In this document: positions 15,799-24,766 of the stretch, piece by piece
How the letters are laid out: each line of letters begins with the position of its first letter
Position numbering within the stretch: position 1 is the first letter of the stretch
Origin: Acinetobacter bereziniae
Lineage (GTDB): Bacteria; Pseudomonadota; Gammaproteobacteria; Pseudomonadales; Moraxellaceae
Length of the DNA stretch: 55,296 nucleotides
Reading direction: 5' to 3'
NCBI GenBank assembly: GCA_009912575.1
Contig: WNDP01000009.1
Location: forward strand, 1-55,296
The notes under the pieces: model-generated
Seen by the model: the letters and a program-made list of their open reading frames with translations, nothing else
Databases searched by the model: none
What the model was told of the DNA's origin: nothing
Made by a program: the position numbers and the translations under genes

Positions 15799-16467
15799 TT
15801 AAGCCTCCATACCAGAATGGACAATCAATTGAATTTTGGTTGGGTTATAGCCATTACATGGATTGTTTAATTGAGGGCAATTCGAAATCAATACGATCAA
15901 ATCCATTTCTGCTTTAATTTCAACATATTTTCCCGCTGCCGAAATACCATCAGCAAAGGTCAAATGACCTTCAGAACTCACAGGGACATTCATAAAGAAA
16001 TTGATATTTGGACCAATATGTCGAACATTCAGTTGGTGTTTTTGTGCAATCGGATGCTTAGCCAATGCATACATAAAGTTATTACGGCAACTGTGCATGG
16101 GATAAGTCTCATGTGCATAACGTACTGTATTACTTTCACATGAACATGCACCGCCCAATGTATCATGCCGACCACAGTTATCATCATGAATCACACCAAT
16201 CGCACGACCAAGATTGCTATATAAAGTGCTGCCTTTTTCTAAATATATATGTTGATTGATGGCCAAAGTGTCTGTCGCACTATAACGTTCAGCGGGGTTT
16301 TCCGCAGATATGAACAAAGTATCGACTGCTTGATTACCTTCCAAATCAACAATGCGAAAATACTGCCCTTTTTTAACTTCACCCATCCATGCCTCACCTG
16401 CAAGACACACCTCATCAACAAGTACTCGGTCTAGCACTCGATGCTCGATTGAACTAAATATGGTCAT
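15799..16467 (-). CDS. Carboxyguanidine deiminase subunit (UAAP2, DUF1989)
   Basis: A 222-residue DUF1989 protein, long annotated as urea amidolyase-associated protein 2 or an aminomethyltransferase. With its partner it deiminates carboxyguanidine to allophanate and ammonia. Conserved features: GQYFRIVDLEGNQAVDTLF, HDDNCGRHDTLGGACSCESN, YPMHSCRNNFMYAL, and the C-terminal NCPQLNNPCNGYNPT. The Cys/His cluster (C98, H101, C108, C110, H125, C127) looks like a metal site. AAAGGGG sits eight bases before the ATG at 16467; a longer upstream frame lacks a good start. It is 13 bases after the other subunit and 2 bases before the carboxylase, in one operon. Confidence 0.9.
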   Translation of the reverse strand: MTIFSSIEHRVLDRVLVDEVCLAGEAWMGEVKKGQYFRIVDLEGNQAVDTLFISAENPAERYSATDTLAINQHIYLEKGSTLYSNLGRAIGVIHDDNCGRHDTLGGACSCESNTVRYAHETYPMHSCRNNFMYALAKHPIAQKHQLNVRHIGPNINFFMNVPVSSEGHLTFADGISAAGKYVEIKAEMDLIVLISNCPQLNNPCNGYNPTKIQLIVHSGMEA

Positions 16468-16480
16468 GATCGTTGCCCCT

Positions 16481-17236
16481 TTATACATTGATGTTATGTG
16501 ATGAATGGCGTGCAAAATAACGATCATTATTGTTAAATGCGCGTTGATTTTGTGGACAAGAATCCCGACAAATATCATGTTCTGATATAGGCAAGGCAGC
16601 AAAAAGACTTAAAGCAATAGCTGCTGGAGCATAATCCGCAGAATGATCTAAAGCATGTGGTGCAGCGGATAAAAACACCCAACTATCCATTTCAAATCGG
16701 AGCTGAATGATTTGATCCTGATTATCCGAAGCCACATAACTCAATGCGCCTGTTTGATCTGGACTGACTTTTGAAAATAGATTGATCGTGGCACTTAAAT
16801 CAATTTGTCCCAATGAATACTTGCTCATTTCGATCAGTAAACCATCCAAACCATTTTGATACATCTGATTTCGGGCATCTTGAAAACCTTTGGTTCCAAA
16901 AGTGCGCTGAATTTGTTCAGGTCGACTTGCACCACATAAAACATCATTCCAACCATGATCATCATGAACAATTGATGCCAAGACTCGTCCCAAATCAGAA
17001 TATAAAACATGACCTTGTGTTAAATATGCAGTATGTTGACCTTTTAAACTGTCAGGCATATTGAAGCGTTCGAGTCGGTCATTCGCATTGACACAGAACA
17101 AAGACACATTGGCATTTTTAGCTAAAGCTTTAAGTTGAAGTACAGTTCCTTTTGGAATACGACCTGACCAGTGATGTCCACCCGGTAATTTTTCAGACCA
17201 AATCTCATTCTGATCATGATAATGTGTCGTGTTCAT
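16481..17236 (-). CDS. Carboxyguanidine deiminase subunit (UAAP1, DUF1989)
   Basis: A 251-residue DUF1989 protein paired with the following gene. Both subunits are needed for carboxyguanidine deiminase activity in the systems studied. It keeps the fold motifs (KLPGGHHWSGRIPKGTVLQL, LYSDLGRVLASIVHDDHGWND, CGASRPEQIQ) but lacks the second Cys-rich motif of its partner, in line with a non-identical heteromer. The tail ICRDSCPQNQRAFNNNDRYF is typical of UAAP1. AGGAG precedes ATG 17236. The open frame reaches upstream through the riboswitch, but that part is the RNA aptamer and not protein. It is the first gene of the riboswitch-controlled operon. Confidence 0.9.
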   Translation of the reverse strand: MNTTHYHDQNEIWSEKLPGGHHWSGRIPKGTVLQLKALAKNANVSLFCVNANDRLERFNMPDSLKGQHTAYLTQGHVLYSDLGRVLASIVHDDHGWNDVLCGASRPEQIQRTFGTKGFQDARNQMYQNGLDGLLIEMSKYSLGQIDLSATINLFSKVSPDQTGALSYVASDNQDQIIQLRFEMDSWVFLSAAPHALDHSADYAPAAIALSLFAALPISEHDICRDSCPQNQRAFNNNDRYFARHSSHNINV

Positions 17237-17266
17237 AGCCACTCCTGTTCGGATAGTTGATTGACT

Positions 17267-17360
17267 TCCTCCCGGGCTTTTATCCCTCCGTGTAGTTCTT
17301 GCGAACCGTGAACTCTCGGTCCAGACATATTTGCATGGCACAAATATCGGAACCCTAGAT
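17267..17360 (-). promoter_or_regulatory. Guanidine-I (ykkC-yxkD) riboswitch
   Basis: The minus strand holds the conserved ykkC blocks in order: CTAGGGTTCCG (17356-17346 region), a helix, GGACCGAGAG, ACACGG, and GGGATAAAAGCCCGGGAGG (17286-17268). The aptamer ends about 30 bases before the ATG of the first deiminase gene. I see no intrinsic terminator between them, so control may be translational. The ligand is guanidinium, and the switch turns genes on when guanidine is present. Confidence 0.95.
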
Positions 17361-17381
17361 CACTTTTTATAGTGCTAAGGA

Positions 17382-17399
17382 ATGCAAAGGCTATGCCAA
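17382..17399 (-). promoter_or_regulatory. Sigma-54 promoter of the guanidine carboxylase operon
   Basis: On the minus strand TTGGCATAGCCTTTGCAT has GG (17397-17396) and GC (17385-17384) ten bases apart. A start 11-13 bases further would place the 5' end near 17372, about 12 bases before the guanidine-I aptamer. Nitrogen status (sigma-54) and substrate (riboswitch) would therefore act in series. Confidence 0.8.
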
Positions 17400-17803
17400 T
17401 TCAGTATTACGATTTTCAGCTTTTGTCATACTTATTTTGAGCAATATGAGTGCGTTTTAGGCTTATTTTAAAAATGAAGCGCCATTAATGATCGAAAATC
17501 GTTTTGTTTAGATGAAGAGATTCGATAGCTAAAGCCATTAAAAAAAGCATTCGGTCATGACTTTGCTGATTCAAAAGCTAGTTTTAGCTTCTTGTCATTT
17601 CGAGATTTATTTCAATGCTTCTGTTTGGGCGCTTGTCAGCCTTAAGGTGAGTATCAATACGTGAGGAAAACAATGCCATTCTTTCGTTCATTGATATGAA
17701 AACATCAATGAACAGAATTCATCAAATTTAAATGAATGCCACCACTACTTTTATATTTAGATGTTTTGTCATAAAAAATTTAACTTACTATTCAACTAAA
17801 ATT
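17400..17803. other. Intergenic region upstream of the guanidine operon
   Basis: There is no supported gene. A perfect 10-bp inverted repeat (GTTCATTGAT...ATCAATGAAC) at 17686-17713 could be a terminator-like hairpin of the minus-strand gene to its right, although no strong U-tract follows. NtrC enhancer sites would be expected here, but I could not identify a convincing one by eye. Confidence 0.4.
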
Positions 17804-18645
17804 TTATTTTTCAGGACTTTTTATTATAGAGTTTGCTATTGCTATCAATTCATTTTCGCTTAAATTATAAGCATTTATCTGGTAATAATTTCTATCACTA
17901 ACAAAAGTTAATTTCTGCAGCATTTCTGGTGGTAATTTTTCATAAATAGCAGGAGTATCGTTAGCAAGTGAACTATTTAGAGCCTCTTTAACCAACTGCT
18001 GAGTTGATATTTCTGGTTTTAAATGAATTTGTTCTATCTCAATCTTACTTTTATTATTTTCATAAAGTTTATATATAATATACCACTCCATCCCTTCCCT
18101 TTGTTATAGGATCCAAAATTTTGGACACCTGTCAATTTCAGACTGTATTGTTCTAAAATCTCATTCGGCGTACTTTTAAACCCATCAAGGTCTTTTACCA
18201 TTTTATCTAAAGTTTTGTCTCTTAAGTTTTCTCTGGCTTTTTCTAAATCACTAAACTCATTAGTTTTCACGCCACCACTGAGGCTCCCCTTGTCATTTAA
18301 ATTTTTTAATGCTTGTTTGATAGATGCTCTGGTAATCTCATCAAAATCATTTAAAGATGTATAAACAACTCCGTTGGCTAGTCCTTCTTTCATGATTTTT
18401 TCGAACTTGTCTTCGGTCATATTCAAAGCTATTTTTTTGTTAAGTTCAGAATTTAAATTTTTACCACCAGCCCAATTATCATTTTTTCCAGAAACTTGTG
18501 ATACAACTTGATTTTTTTCATTTTGGCTAGTCAGACTTATATTTTTCTCATTTTGACTCACTTTTTCTTTTGTTGAAAGGTACATATATCCTATGAAAAA
18601 AATCAAGAATACCCATATAACAACGAGTAGCTTATTTATACGCAT
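17804..18645 (-). pseudogene. Membrane-anchored hypothetical protein, frameshifted
   Basis: Two overlapping frames read as one protein. Residues 1-180 run from ATG 18645: a membrane anchor (LLVVIWVFLIFFIGYMYL), a short repeat SQNEKNISLTSQNEKN and a long helical, charged region. The second frame (17804-18091) starts WYIIYKLYENNKSKIEIEQI and continues for 95 residues. Restoring one A near 18097 (GGGAAGGG to GGGAAAGGG) joins them as YNKGKG-MEWYIIYKL, a protein of about 275 residues. The family is unknown. The helical segment faces the periplasm or the cytoplasm depending on topology; the positive N-terminus suggests the long part is outside. The lesion may be a read error. Confidence 0.55.
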
Positions 18646-18848
18646 ACTCCATGACCATCCTTGTGATAAATTAAAATTTGTTGTTTAGGTCTTACTACTG
18701 TGTATGGCCTTAATTACCCTTTAAGGCTCTGAAAAATATTCATAAATTTTATTTACGTCTAAAACTTGCCTTTAAATTGAATCTGTTGTTCTTCGATAAT
18801 TTGCAATAATTGTTGTTCTACTTCGATCATCATCTCTTAGCCTATTGA

Positions 18849-19103
18849 TCATAAATCTATTCTGCAATTCTCCAGTGACTTTACAAGATCGTTGAAGCTT
18901 ATATAAGATCGTTTACATACAATAGTCGACAAAGTCCCCCTGTTTTTTAGATGATCTAATCTCGCTTGTTTCACTATGATGAAGGTATTTATTTCGTTGT
19001 CTAGTTTTCCTCCAAAAAACTTAACTACGGCAATGACCATATTGCATATAATTGCTGATAAAATCAGACCAATATGCGAAATTTCCAATTTCTTTTTTGA
19101 CAT
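18849..19103 (-). CDS. Hypothetical 84-residue protein, possibly a gene fragment
   Basis: It starts MSKKKLEISHIGLILSAII, with one hydrophobic segment of about 20 residues (GLILSAIICNMVIAVVKFFG) and a charged tail. There is no clear ribosome binding site and no family that I recognise. It lies in a poorly coding stretch between a broken membrane protein and metR. Just downstream, 18759-18833 on the same strand can encode a 24-residue peptide (MMIEVEQQLLQIIEEQQIQF...), which looks like the start of another decayed gene. Either could be a remnant of lost accessory DNA. Confidence 0.35.
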   Translation of the reverse strand: MSKKKLEISHIGLILSAIICNMVIAVVKFFGGKLDNEINTFIIVKQARLDHLKNRGTLSTIVCKRSYISFNDLVKSLENCRIDL

Positions 19104-19243
19104 ATTGGATCTGTGCTTGAGTGGATCATAGTATTCTTTAATTGCTTTAAATGGCTTAATTTAGACAATAGCAAGGTTGCTACTGTCTTAACAGTCACTC
19201 GATTTGCTTTAAGCCGTTTTAAATGTCCGAAAAATTATTTTAT

Positions 19244-20158
19244 CTAATAATAACTTGCTCTTTTCTTGGAAAATTTATCCAACTGTTTAAGAAAACCATC
19301 AAAATAATCTTTTTCTTTTTCTTCAATCCGATAGCCTGCATATAAAGTTCGGCGTAAACCTTCAGGTGCAACGCAGTCGAGACGTCGAGACACCACCCAG
19401 CCTTTTTGCTCATATTCATTTACCACCCAATCTGGCAAAGCAGCAATACCATGACCACTGGCAACCAACTGGATCAACATTTGAGTCAGATCTGTAGTAC
19501 GAATATGTTTGGGCTGAATATTGGCAGGAATAAATAGTCGAGACATAATATCAAGACGATGCTTATCTACAGGATAGGTCACCAAAGTTTCTTCTGCTAA
19601 TTCCTGAACCGTTATTTCCTTCATACGCACCAGAGGATGGGTCTGAGATAAAACCAAACGTGATTCATATTCAAAAATTGGGAAATATTCGATGCCTTTC
19701 AGTGCGATCGGATCAGCAGTAATTAACAGGTCAAACTCACCTGTTTGCAATAATTCATGTGGATTTGCTTCAAAGCCAGAAGCAAAGTCTAAGTCTACAT
19801 CGGGGTATTGTTGACGATATTGATTTAACAACGGCATTAACCATTCAAAACAACTGTGACATTCAGAAGAAAAAACAATTCGTCCAGTTTGCCCGTGTAC
19901 GATACGGGTAATATCAGATTGAGTAATTTGTACTTGAGGCAAAATATCATCTGCCAATTTTAATAATCTTTGTCCTACATTGGAAAAACTGACAGGTCGT
20001 GAACGACGGTTAACCACTTCTACACCAAACCATTGATCCAGCTCTCGGAGTTGATGCGACAATGCCGATGGGGTCAGACACAGATCTCCTGCGGCTGCCA
20101 CTAATGAGCCATGCTCACGAAGAGCAGTCAGTGTTTTTAGATGTCGAAGTTCTAACAT
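19244..20158 (-). CDS. metR: MetR-like LysR-type regulator of methionine biosynthesis
   Basis: A 304-residue LysR regulator. The N-terminal helix-turn-helix (MLELRHLKTLTALREHGSLV...SALSHQLRELDQWFGV) and the effector domain keep MetR-specific features such as SSECHSCFEWLMPLLNQY and ETLVTYPVDKHRLDI. MetR uses homocysteine as co-activator and controls met genes. The MetF-like gene two genes away supports the name. It is divergent from queH across 334 bp with an inverted repeat close to its start. It is intact and of normal length. Confidence 0.85.
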   Translation of the reverse strand: MLELRHLKTLTALREHGSLVAAAGDLCLTPSALSHQLRELDQWFGVEVVNRRSRPVSFSNVGQRLLKLADDILPQVQITQSDITRIVHGQTGRIVFSSECHSCFEWLMPLLNQYRQQYPDVDLDFASGFEANPHELLQTGEFDLLITADPIALKGIEYFPIFEYESRLVLSQTHPLVRMKEITVQELAEETLVTYPVDKHRLDIMSRLFIPANIQPKHIRTTDLTQMLIQLVASGHGIAALPDWVVNEYEQKGWVVSRRLDCVAPEGLRRTLYAGYRIEEKEKDYFDGFLKQLDKFSKKRASYY

Positions 20159-20203
20159 TCAGTCATTACCAGATGAGTTTGTGACGCAGATTATTGCCTG
20201 TAG

Positions 20204-20227
20204 CATAACTGATTCACTGAAGTTATG
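20204..20227. promoter_or_regulatory. Inverted repeat upstream of metR
   Basis: CATAACT-N10-AGTTATG is a perfect 7-bp inverted repeat centred about 57 bp upstream of the metR start. It contains the inner palindrome TTCACTGAA. LysR regulators usually bind such sites in their own promoter; here MetR autoregulation is a guess. The rest of the 334-bp interval is AT-rich promoter-like DNA without genes. Confidence 0.4.
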
Positions 20228-20492
20228 TTTAATTATTTTCACCTATTGATCAATATAATTATTTTTTTTCACTTTAATGCACAATGAAATAATCTGCTAC
20301 GATATTCTATTGAGCGTTTAAAAGTGCATCAACTTTAAAATAAACCACTGATATAACAATTAAAATCCTCAATAAAAAAGGATTTAATATAAAATCATTC
20401 AGCTTGACATGAAAACATTTCACCTAATCGCAATCCTATATTGCATAAAAACTTTTACAATAGTCAATTCATCACTTTTTATATTGTTCAAC

Positions 20493-21080
20493 ATGACGCT
20501 GGAACGAAAAAAACTCGAATTACCTCAAGGCCACGATAAATTGTTGCTTCATTCATGCTGTGCGCCGTGTTCAGGTGAGGTGATGGAAACTTTAATTGAA
20601 TCAGAAATTGATTTTTCGATCTTTTTTTATAACCCCAATATTCATCCTGTAAAAGAATATTTGATCAGAAAAGAAGAAAATATTCGTTTTGCCGAGAAAC
20701 ACAATATTGAACTTATCGACTGCGATTACGATACCGACAATTGGTTTGCCCGTGCCAAAGGCATGGAAAACGAACCTGAAAAAGGTATCCGCTGTACCAT
20801 GTGTTTTGATATGCGTTTCGAACGAACAGCCCTATATGCCTATGAACATGGTTTTCGCTTAATCAGTAGTTCCTTGGGTATATCTCGTTGGAAAGACATG
20901 CAACAGATCAATGGCTGTGGAATCCGAGCAGCAGCACATTATCCTGAAATTGAATATTGGGATTATAACTGGCGCAAAAATGGTGGTGCGCATCGTATGA
21001 TTGAAATCAGTAAACGGGAAGAATTTTACCAGCAGGAATATTGTGGCTGTGTGTATTCATTACGTAATACCAATCGCTAG
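20493..21080 (+). CDS. queH: Epoxyqueuosine reductase QueH, C-terminus cut by an amber codon
   Basis: QueH (DUF208) makes queuosine from epoxyqueuosine in tRNA anticodons. The metal and Fe-S cysteines are present: [25 protein letters not shown], and [14 protein letters not shown] 20493 gives the family's usual start ([11 protein letters not shown]...); the frame is open from 20409 but that part looks non-coding. The TAG at 21078 follows NTNR, and the frame continues RMKNGRDRIKLGEKFYSNA to TAA at 21153. QueH proteins usually have a Trp at this spot and such a tail, so TGG may have become TAG (or been misread). Active-site residues all lie before the stop, so activity may survive. Confidence 0.85.
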   Translation: MTLERKKLELPQGHDKLLLHSCCAPCSGEVMETLIESEIDFSIFFYNPNIHPVKEYLIRKEENIRFAEKHNIELIDCDYDTDNWFARAKGMENEPEKGIRCTMCFDMRFERTALYAYEHGFRLISSSLGISRWKDMQQINGCGIRAAAHYPEIEYWDYNWRKNGGAHRMIEISKREEFYQQEYCGCVYSLRNTNR

Positions 21081-21161
21081 CGTATGAAAAATGGCCGTGA
21101 TCGAATCAAATTAGGTGAAAAATTTTATAGTAATGCTATGGATGAAGAGCACTAAATTTAG

Positions 21162-22555
21162 CTACTCTGCCTTATACCAATTTTTCCAAGAACTGGTTCC
21201 TCGTACCTCGATCGGTACGGTTGGAATCAGTTGTTCTTTTAACAGTTGAATTTGATCTACATCACGCGCTAAACGGGATTTGACCGAATGAATGCATTCC
21301 CTGTCGCCAAACTCACAGCGATCTAAATCGGTACCACCACAAGGGCCATTGGCTAATCCTTTGGGGCAAGTTTCTGGGCAAATATATAAAGTTTCAGCCA
21401 AACGACATTGTCCACAGCTTTCACAGCCTAGCAAATAATGCTTACTTAAATATTCAGTCTGTAAGAGCACTTTGGCGGCAGCTTTTCTGTTCCAGAAGCT
21501 GGCATTAAAAATAAAAGTACCAATCCCTTTCACAAAGCTAGACTGAAACATAGCACGATGAATCAGGTCTAAAAACTGATATTTTACCTTGTTGTTTAAT
21601 GCTGACTTTATCCGTTTAACCGCAACTTTTGGTCGAATTTGTTCACCCTCTGCCAACTGCCACAATTGATTCCATAGCATCTCGCATTGAGACAAATTCA
21701 GGTCGCGATATTGTTCAATATACTGTTCTAACAGCATTTGCTCATCAGTTTTATGACATGCAGAAAGGTGTACCCCGGCATAACCCAAATGCTGGCAAAT
21801 CAGAATTTGTAAAGCACAGCGCTTATACGCATTTTCTGAGCATTGATTGACTTGATCCTGTGCTAAAACCTCTAGCATATGCGGGGTGATCACGATACCA
21901 GCAACTTTATGCTTCACCATAAATTGTGCTCGCGCTAAAGTCAGTGGCATGACACAAGCGAGCGTTTTTTGGATATATTTTTCTTGGGCTAAAAAAGTTT
22001 GTAGTTGTTTTAAAGCAGACAAATCAAAACCCAATTGAGTAATGATGTAGTCTGCACCTGCATTTAGTTTCTTATTTAGTTTTAAATACTGTGCTTGTTG
22101 TTCAGCTGGCGTATATTTAAAGGGATTGAAAGCCACACCGATATGGAAACCGCCATATTGTTGAGCAGCCATAACCGCATTGACCGATTCTAAATAGCGG
22201 GTTCTTGCATGTTGCCCCTGCCCATCATGTTGTTGTTTAAGCTTATCACCAGTAAGTAACAAGATATCTCGTAATCCGACTGAATCTGCTTTGCTTGCTT
22301 TAAAAATAATTTAAAATCATCAATGTCTCTCCCCTTACCTGCATAATGTAAAACTTTCTCGATATGATCTGGATATGCTTGTGCAGCGATCAAAGGGGCA
22401 ATATCCTCATCAGAACGCACACGATCAGATAAGGTCATACAGGCTGGAAAACCAGCCAAACTTTCCCTTACAGGCAGTACCTGATTTTTTGTAGGGAGAT
22501 ACTCTACTAAGCAACAAAATTGATTCTGCGCAAAATACTGGGAAAGCCTAGACAT
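21162..22555 (-). pseudogene. MetF-like methylenetetrahydrofolate reductase with Cys-rich C-terminal domain, frameshifted
   Basis: Two overlapping frames form one protein of about 465 residues. The first (from ATG 22555) has the start of a MetF TIM barrel (CCLVEYLPTK, ACMTLSDRVRSDEDIAP). The second continues with ILLLTGDKLKQQ, GGFHIGVAFNPF and GADYIITQLGFD, folate/FAD-binding barrel motifs, then a zinc- or Fe-S-like Cys-rich tail (GCESCGQCRLAETLYICPET, GPCGGT, RCEFGDRECIH) known as the MTHFR C-terminal domain. Adding one A in the AAATTATTTTTAAA run near 22301-22315 makes the frame continuous (DDFKIIFKASKADSVGLRDI). Nearby metR suggests a one-carbon/methionine role. The break may be a sequencing error. 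Confidence 0.75.
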
Positions 22556-22660
22556 AATTGCAAATGTAAAAGGATAAACAACAAAAAAATTAAGTCAGAA
22601 TTATAGATTGTTTTGCATCAAATTACTGTGCTTAGACACAATTTTATATTGGATATAATT

Positions 22661-23302
22661 TTAACGCTCTATTATTTTTCCTTGATTCATATAAAGCACT
22701 TGCGCATTTAAATAAGCCAACTCATCGGCATGATGTGTCACATAAATCATCGGCAATTGAGTCTGGGTTTTTACCCGATCAAGAAAAGGTAAAATTTGCT
22801 GTTTTAAGTGTTGATCCAAACCTGTTAAAGGTTCATCTAGTAATAATAAATCTGGAGAAGACAACAGTGCTCGTCCAATTGAAACACGTTGCGCCTCGCC
22901 ACCAGAAAGTTGATGTGCATTGCGCTTAAGTAAGTTCCTCAGCTCCAATAAATCCACAATCTGCTCAAAAGCAAATTTTTTATCGAGATCAGTGCGTAAA
23001 TGTTCGGCATATTTTAAATTCTGTTGAACATTCATATGTGGAAATAACCATGCCTTTTGAAAAACCAAAGCAATACGGCGCTGATGCATCGGGACACGAA
23101 TTTTTTTCTGATCATCAAATAATACTTGTTTGTTCAGTAATATTGAGCCATTGCTCGGTTGTAATAACCCAGTGATATTTTTAAGTAAGGTTGATTTACC
23201 ACATCCTGAAAGTCCCATGATCCCGAGTAATTGTTGTTGCATGTGCAACTGTACCTGTAGATTCAAGTCAGCATATTGAAACTGAAAATCACATTGCAGC
23301 AT
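22661..23302 (-). CDS. modC: Molybdate ABC transporter ATPase, short form
   Basis: A 213-residue ATPase for molybdate import: Walker A GLSGCGKST, signature LSGGEAQRVSIGRALL, Walker B LLLLDEPLTGLD, and H-loop YVTHHADEL. It ends soon after the ATPase core (YMNQGKIIER) and lacks the TOBE/MOP molybdate-binding domain that brings typical ModC to about 350 residues, so it may not be regulated by bound oxyanion. It overlaps modB by 14 bases and has GGAGG at its start. It is the last gene of the modABC unit. Confidence 0.9.
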   Translation of the reverse strand: MLQCDFQFQYADLNLQVQLHMQQQLLGIMGLSGCGKSTLLKNITGLLQPSNGSILLNKQVLFDDQKKIRVPMHQRRIALVFQKAWLFPHMNVQQNLKYAEHLRTDLDKKFAFEQIVDLLELRNLLKRNAHQLSGGEAQRVSIGRALLSSPDLLLLDEPLTGLDQHLKQQILPFLDRVKTQTQLPMIYVTHHADELAYLNAQVLYMNQGKIIER

Positions 23303-23987
23303 CTTTGCCTCCCAGTTTCCGCTGATACTTCTGCAAAATATAATAATTTGCGATTAAAGCAGAGAAAGCGATTAACAAAGACAGCACCACCAAACGCATG
23401 GCAGCCTGCTCGCCATCAGGTTGTTGAATCAAGGAATAAATGGCGATTGGGATAGTGCGGGTTTCATCTGGAATATTCCCGACAAAAGTAATGGTTGCAC
23501 CAAATTCCCCCAAACTACGGCTAAAACATAAAATACTCCCGATTAAAATACCGGGTAGCGCCAAAACCAAACTAATACTTCTAAATACCTTGAATGGACT
23601 GGCACCCAGAGAGCCTGCCACCTGTTCTAATTGCTGATTGATCATTTGAAAAGACAATCGAATCGGCTGTACCATGAGTGGGAAAGCCACCACCATCGAT
23701 GCCAAAACTGCACCTTTCCAATTAAAAGCCATTTGAATACCGAGTTGATTCAAATATTGACCAATCCAACCCTGTGCACCAAATAAGATTAAAAGTAAAT
23801 AACCTAAAACAACTGGCGGTAAAACCATTGGCATTTGTAGTAATGCTTCAACAACAAACTTCAACTTAAAGTCATAACGCGCCAGTATCCAAGCCAGCAT
23901 CACTGCAAAAGGCAGGCAGAATAAAGTTGCACAAGTCGCAACTTTTGCCGATAAATACAGCGCACTCCACTCTTCAGGGCTTAACAT
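23289..23987 (-). CDS. modB: Molybdate ABC transporter permease
   Basis: A 232-residue inner-membrane permease with about five to six membrane segments and the EAA-loop region (VAGSLGASPFKVFRSISLVLA) that couples to ModC. MVLPPVVLGYLLLILFG and SRSLGEFGATITFVGN are typical ModB motifs. It lies between modA and modC in a tight operon, 11 bases after modA, and supplies molybdate for the cofactor genes upstream and nitrate reductase further along. Confidence 0.92.
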   Translation of the reverse strand: MLSPEEWSALYLSAKVATCATLFCLPFAVMLAWILARYDFKLKFVVEALLQMPMVLPPVVLGYLLLILFGAQGWIGQYLNQLGIQMAFNWKGAVLASMVVAFPLMVQPIRLSFQMINQQLEQVAGSLGASPFKVFRSISLVLALPGILIGSILCFSRSLGEFGATITFVGNIPDETRTIPIAIYSLIQQPDGEQAAMRLVVLSLLIAFSALIANYYILQKYQRKLGGKDAAM

Positions 23988-23998
23988 AGACGATGGCC

Positions 23999-24754
23999 TT
24001 AAAGTGTAAATCCATATTGAAGCAGTATTTTTTTAGCTTGCGGATTTTTCTTTAAGTATTGATTAAATTTGACTGCAGATGGATTATTTTGCCCCTGTTG
24101 AGTCAAAGCAATCGGATAGACGATGGGTTGATGGCTATTGCTTGGAAAAACACCTGAAATTTTGACTTTTTTACTGATCAACGCATCTGTTTTATAGACG
24201 ATTCCCACCTGACACTCGCCACGTTCAACAAATGCTAAGGCTGAGCGAACATCGTCAGTGCCAACAATTCGACCATTCAAACTATCGAGCCAATTCAATT
24301 TAATTAAGCTTTGTTTGGCATATTTACCTGCAGGTACAGACTCCATTTGTCCAGTACACAAGCGACCTTGAAAGGATTGCGCAAAATTGAACTGTGGTAC
24401 AGCTTTAAACTGTTGCTTACTTTGAACTGGGCTAATTAAAACCAACTGATTAAACAGAAAAGGCTTCACTTGGTTGTGTTGAATTTTTTGTTTTTGTACC
24501 AAGTAATTCATCCAATCCTGATCGGCAGAAAAGAAAATGTCGCTGGGTGCACCTGCTTCAATCTGCTTTGCCAGAGCTGATGATGCACCAAACACAGGCA
24601 CAATTTTAATCTCAGGATTTTGCTTTTCATATACTTTGGCAATATCTGTAATAGCATTGGTCAAACTTGCTGCCGAATAAATTTTAACGGTTTCAGCATG
24701 TGATAGCGTCGAAAACAGCGTGAAAGCAAGCACAAAATTGATTGGTCTACGCAT
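23999..24754 (-). CDS. modA: Molybdate-binding periplasmic protein
   Basis: A 251-residue periplasmic binding protein. The signal peptide (MRRPINFVLAFTLFSTLSHA) is followed by the mature start ETVKIYSAASLTNAITDIAK. The ligand-contact motifs YSAASL, VFGASSALAKQIEAGAPSDI and GECQVGIVYKTDA match ModA. It captures molybdate (and tungstate) for ModBC. It is transcribed after moeA with a 12-base gap, so uptake and cofactor synthesis are co-expressed. Confidence 0.93.
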   Translation of the reverse strand: MRRPINFVLAFTLFSTLSHAETVKIYSAASLTNAITDIAKVYEKQNPEIKIVPVFGASSALAKQIEAGAPSDIFFSADQDWMNYLVQKQKIQHNQVKPFLFNQLVLISPVQSKQQFKAVPQFNFAQSFQGRLCTGQMESVPAGKYAKQSLIKLNWLDSLNGRIVGTDDVRSALAFVERGECQVGIVYKTDALISKKVKISGVFPSNSHQPIVYPIALTQQGQNNPSAVKFNQYLKKNPQAKKILLQYGFTL

Positions 24755-24766
24755 TTTTTTGTTCCC

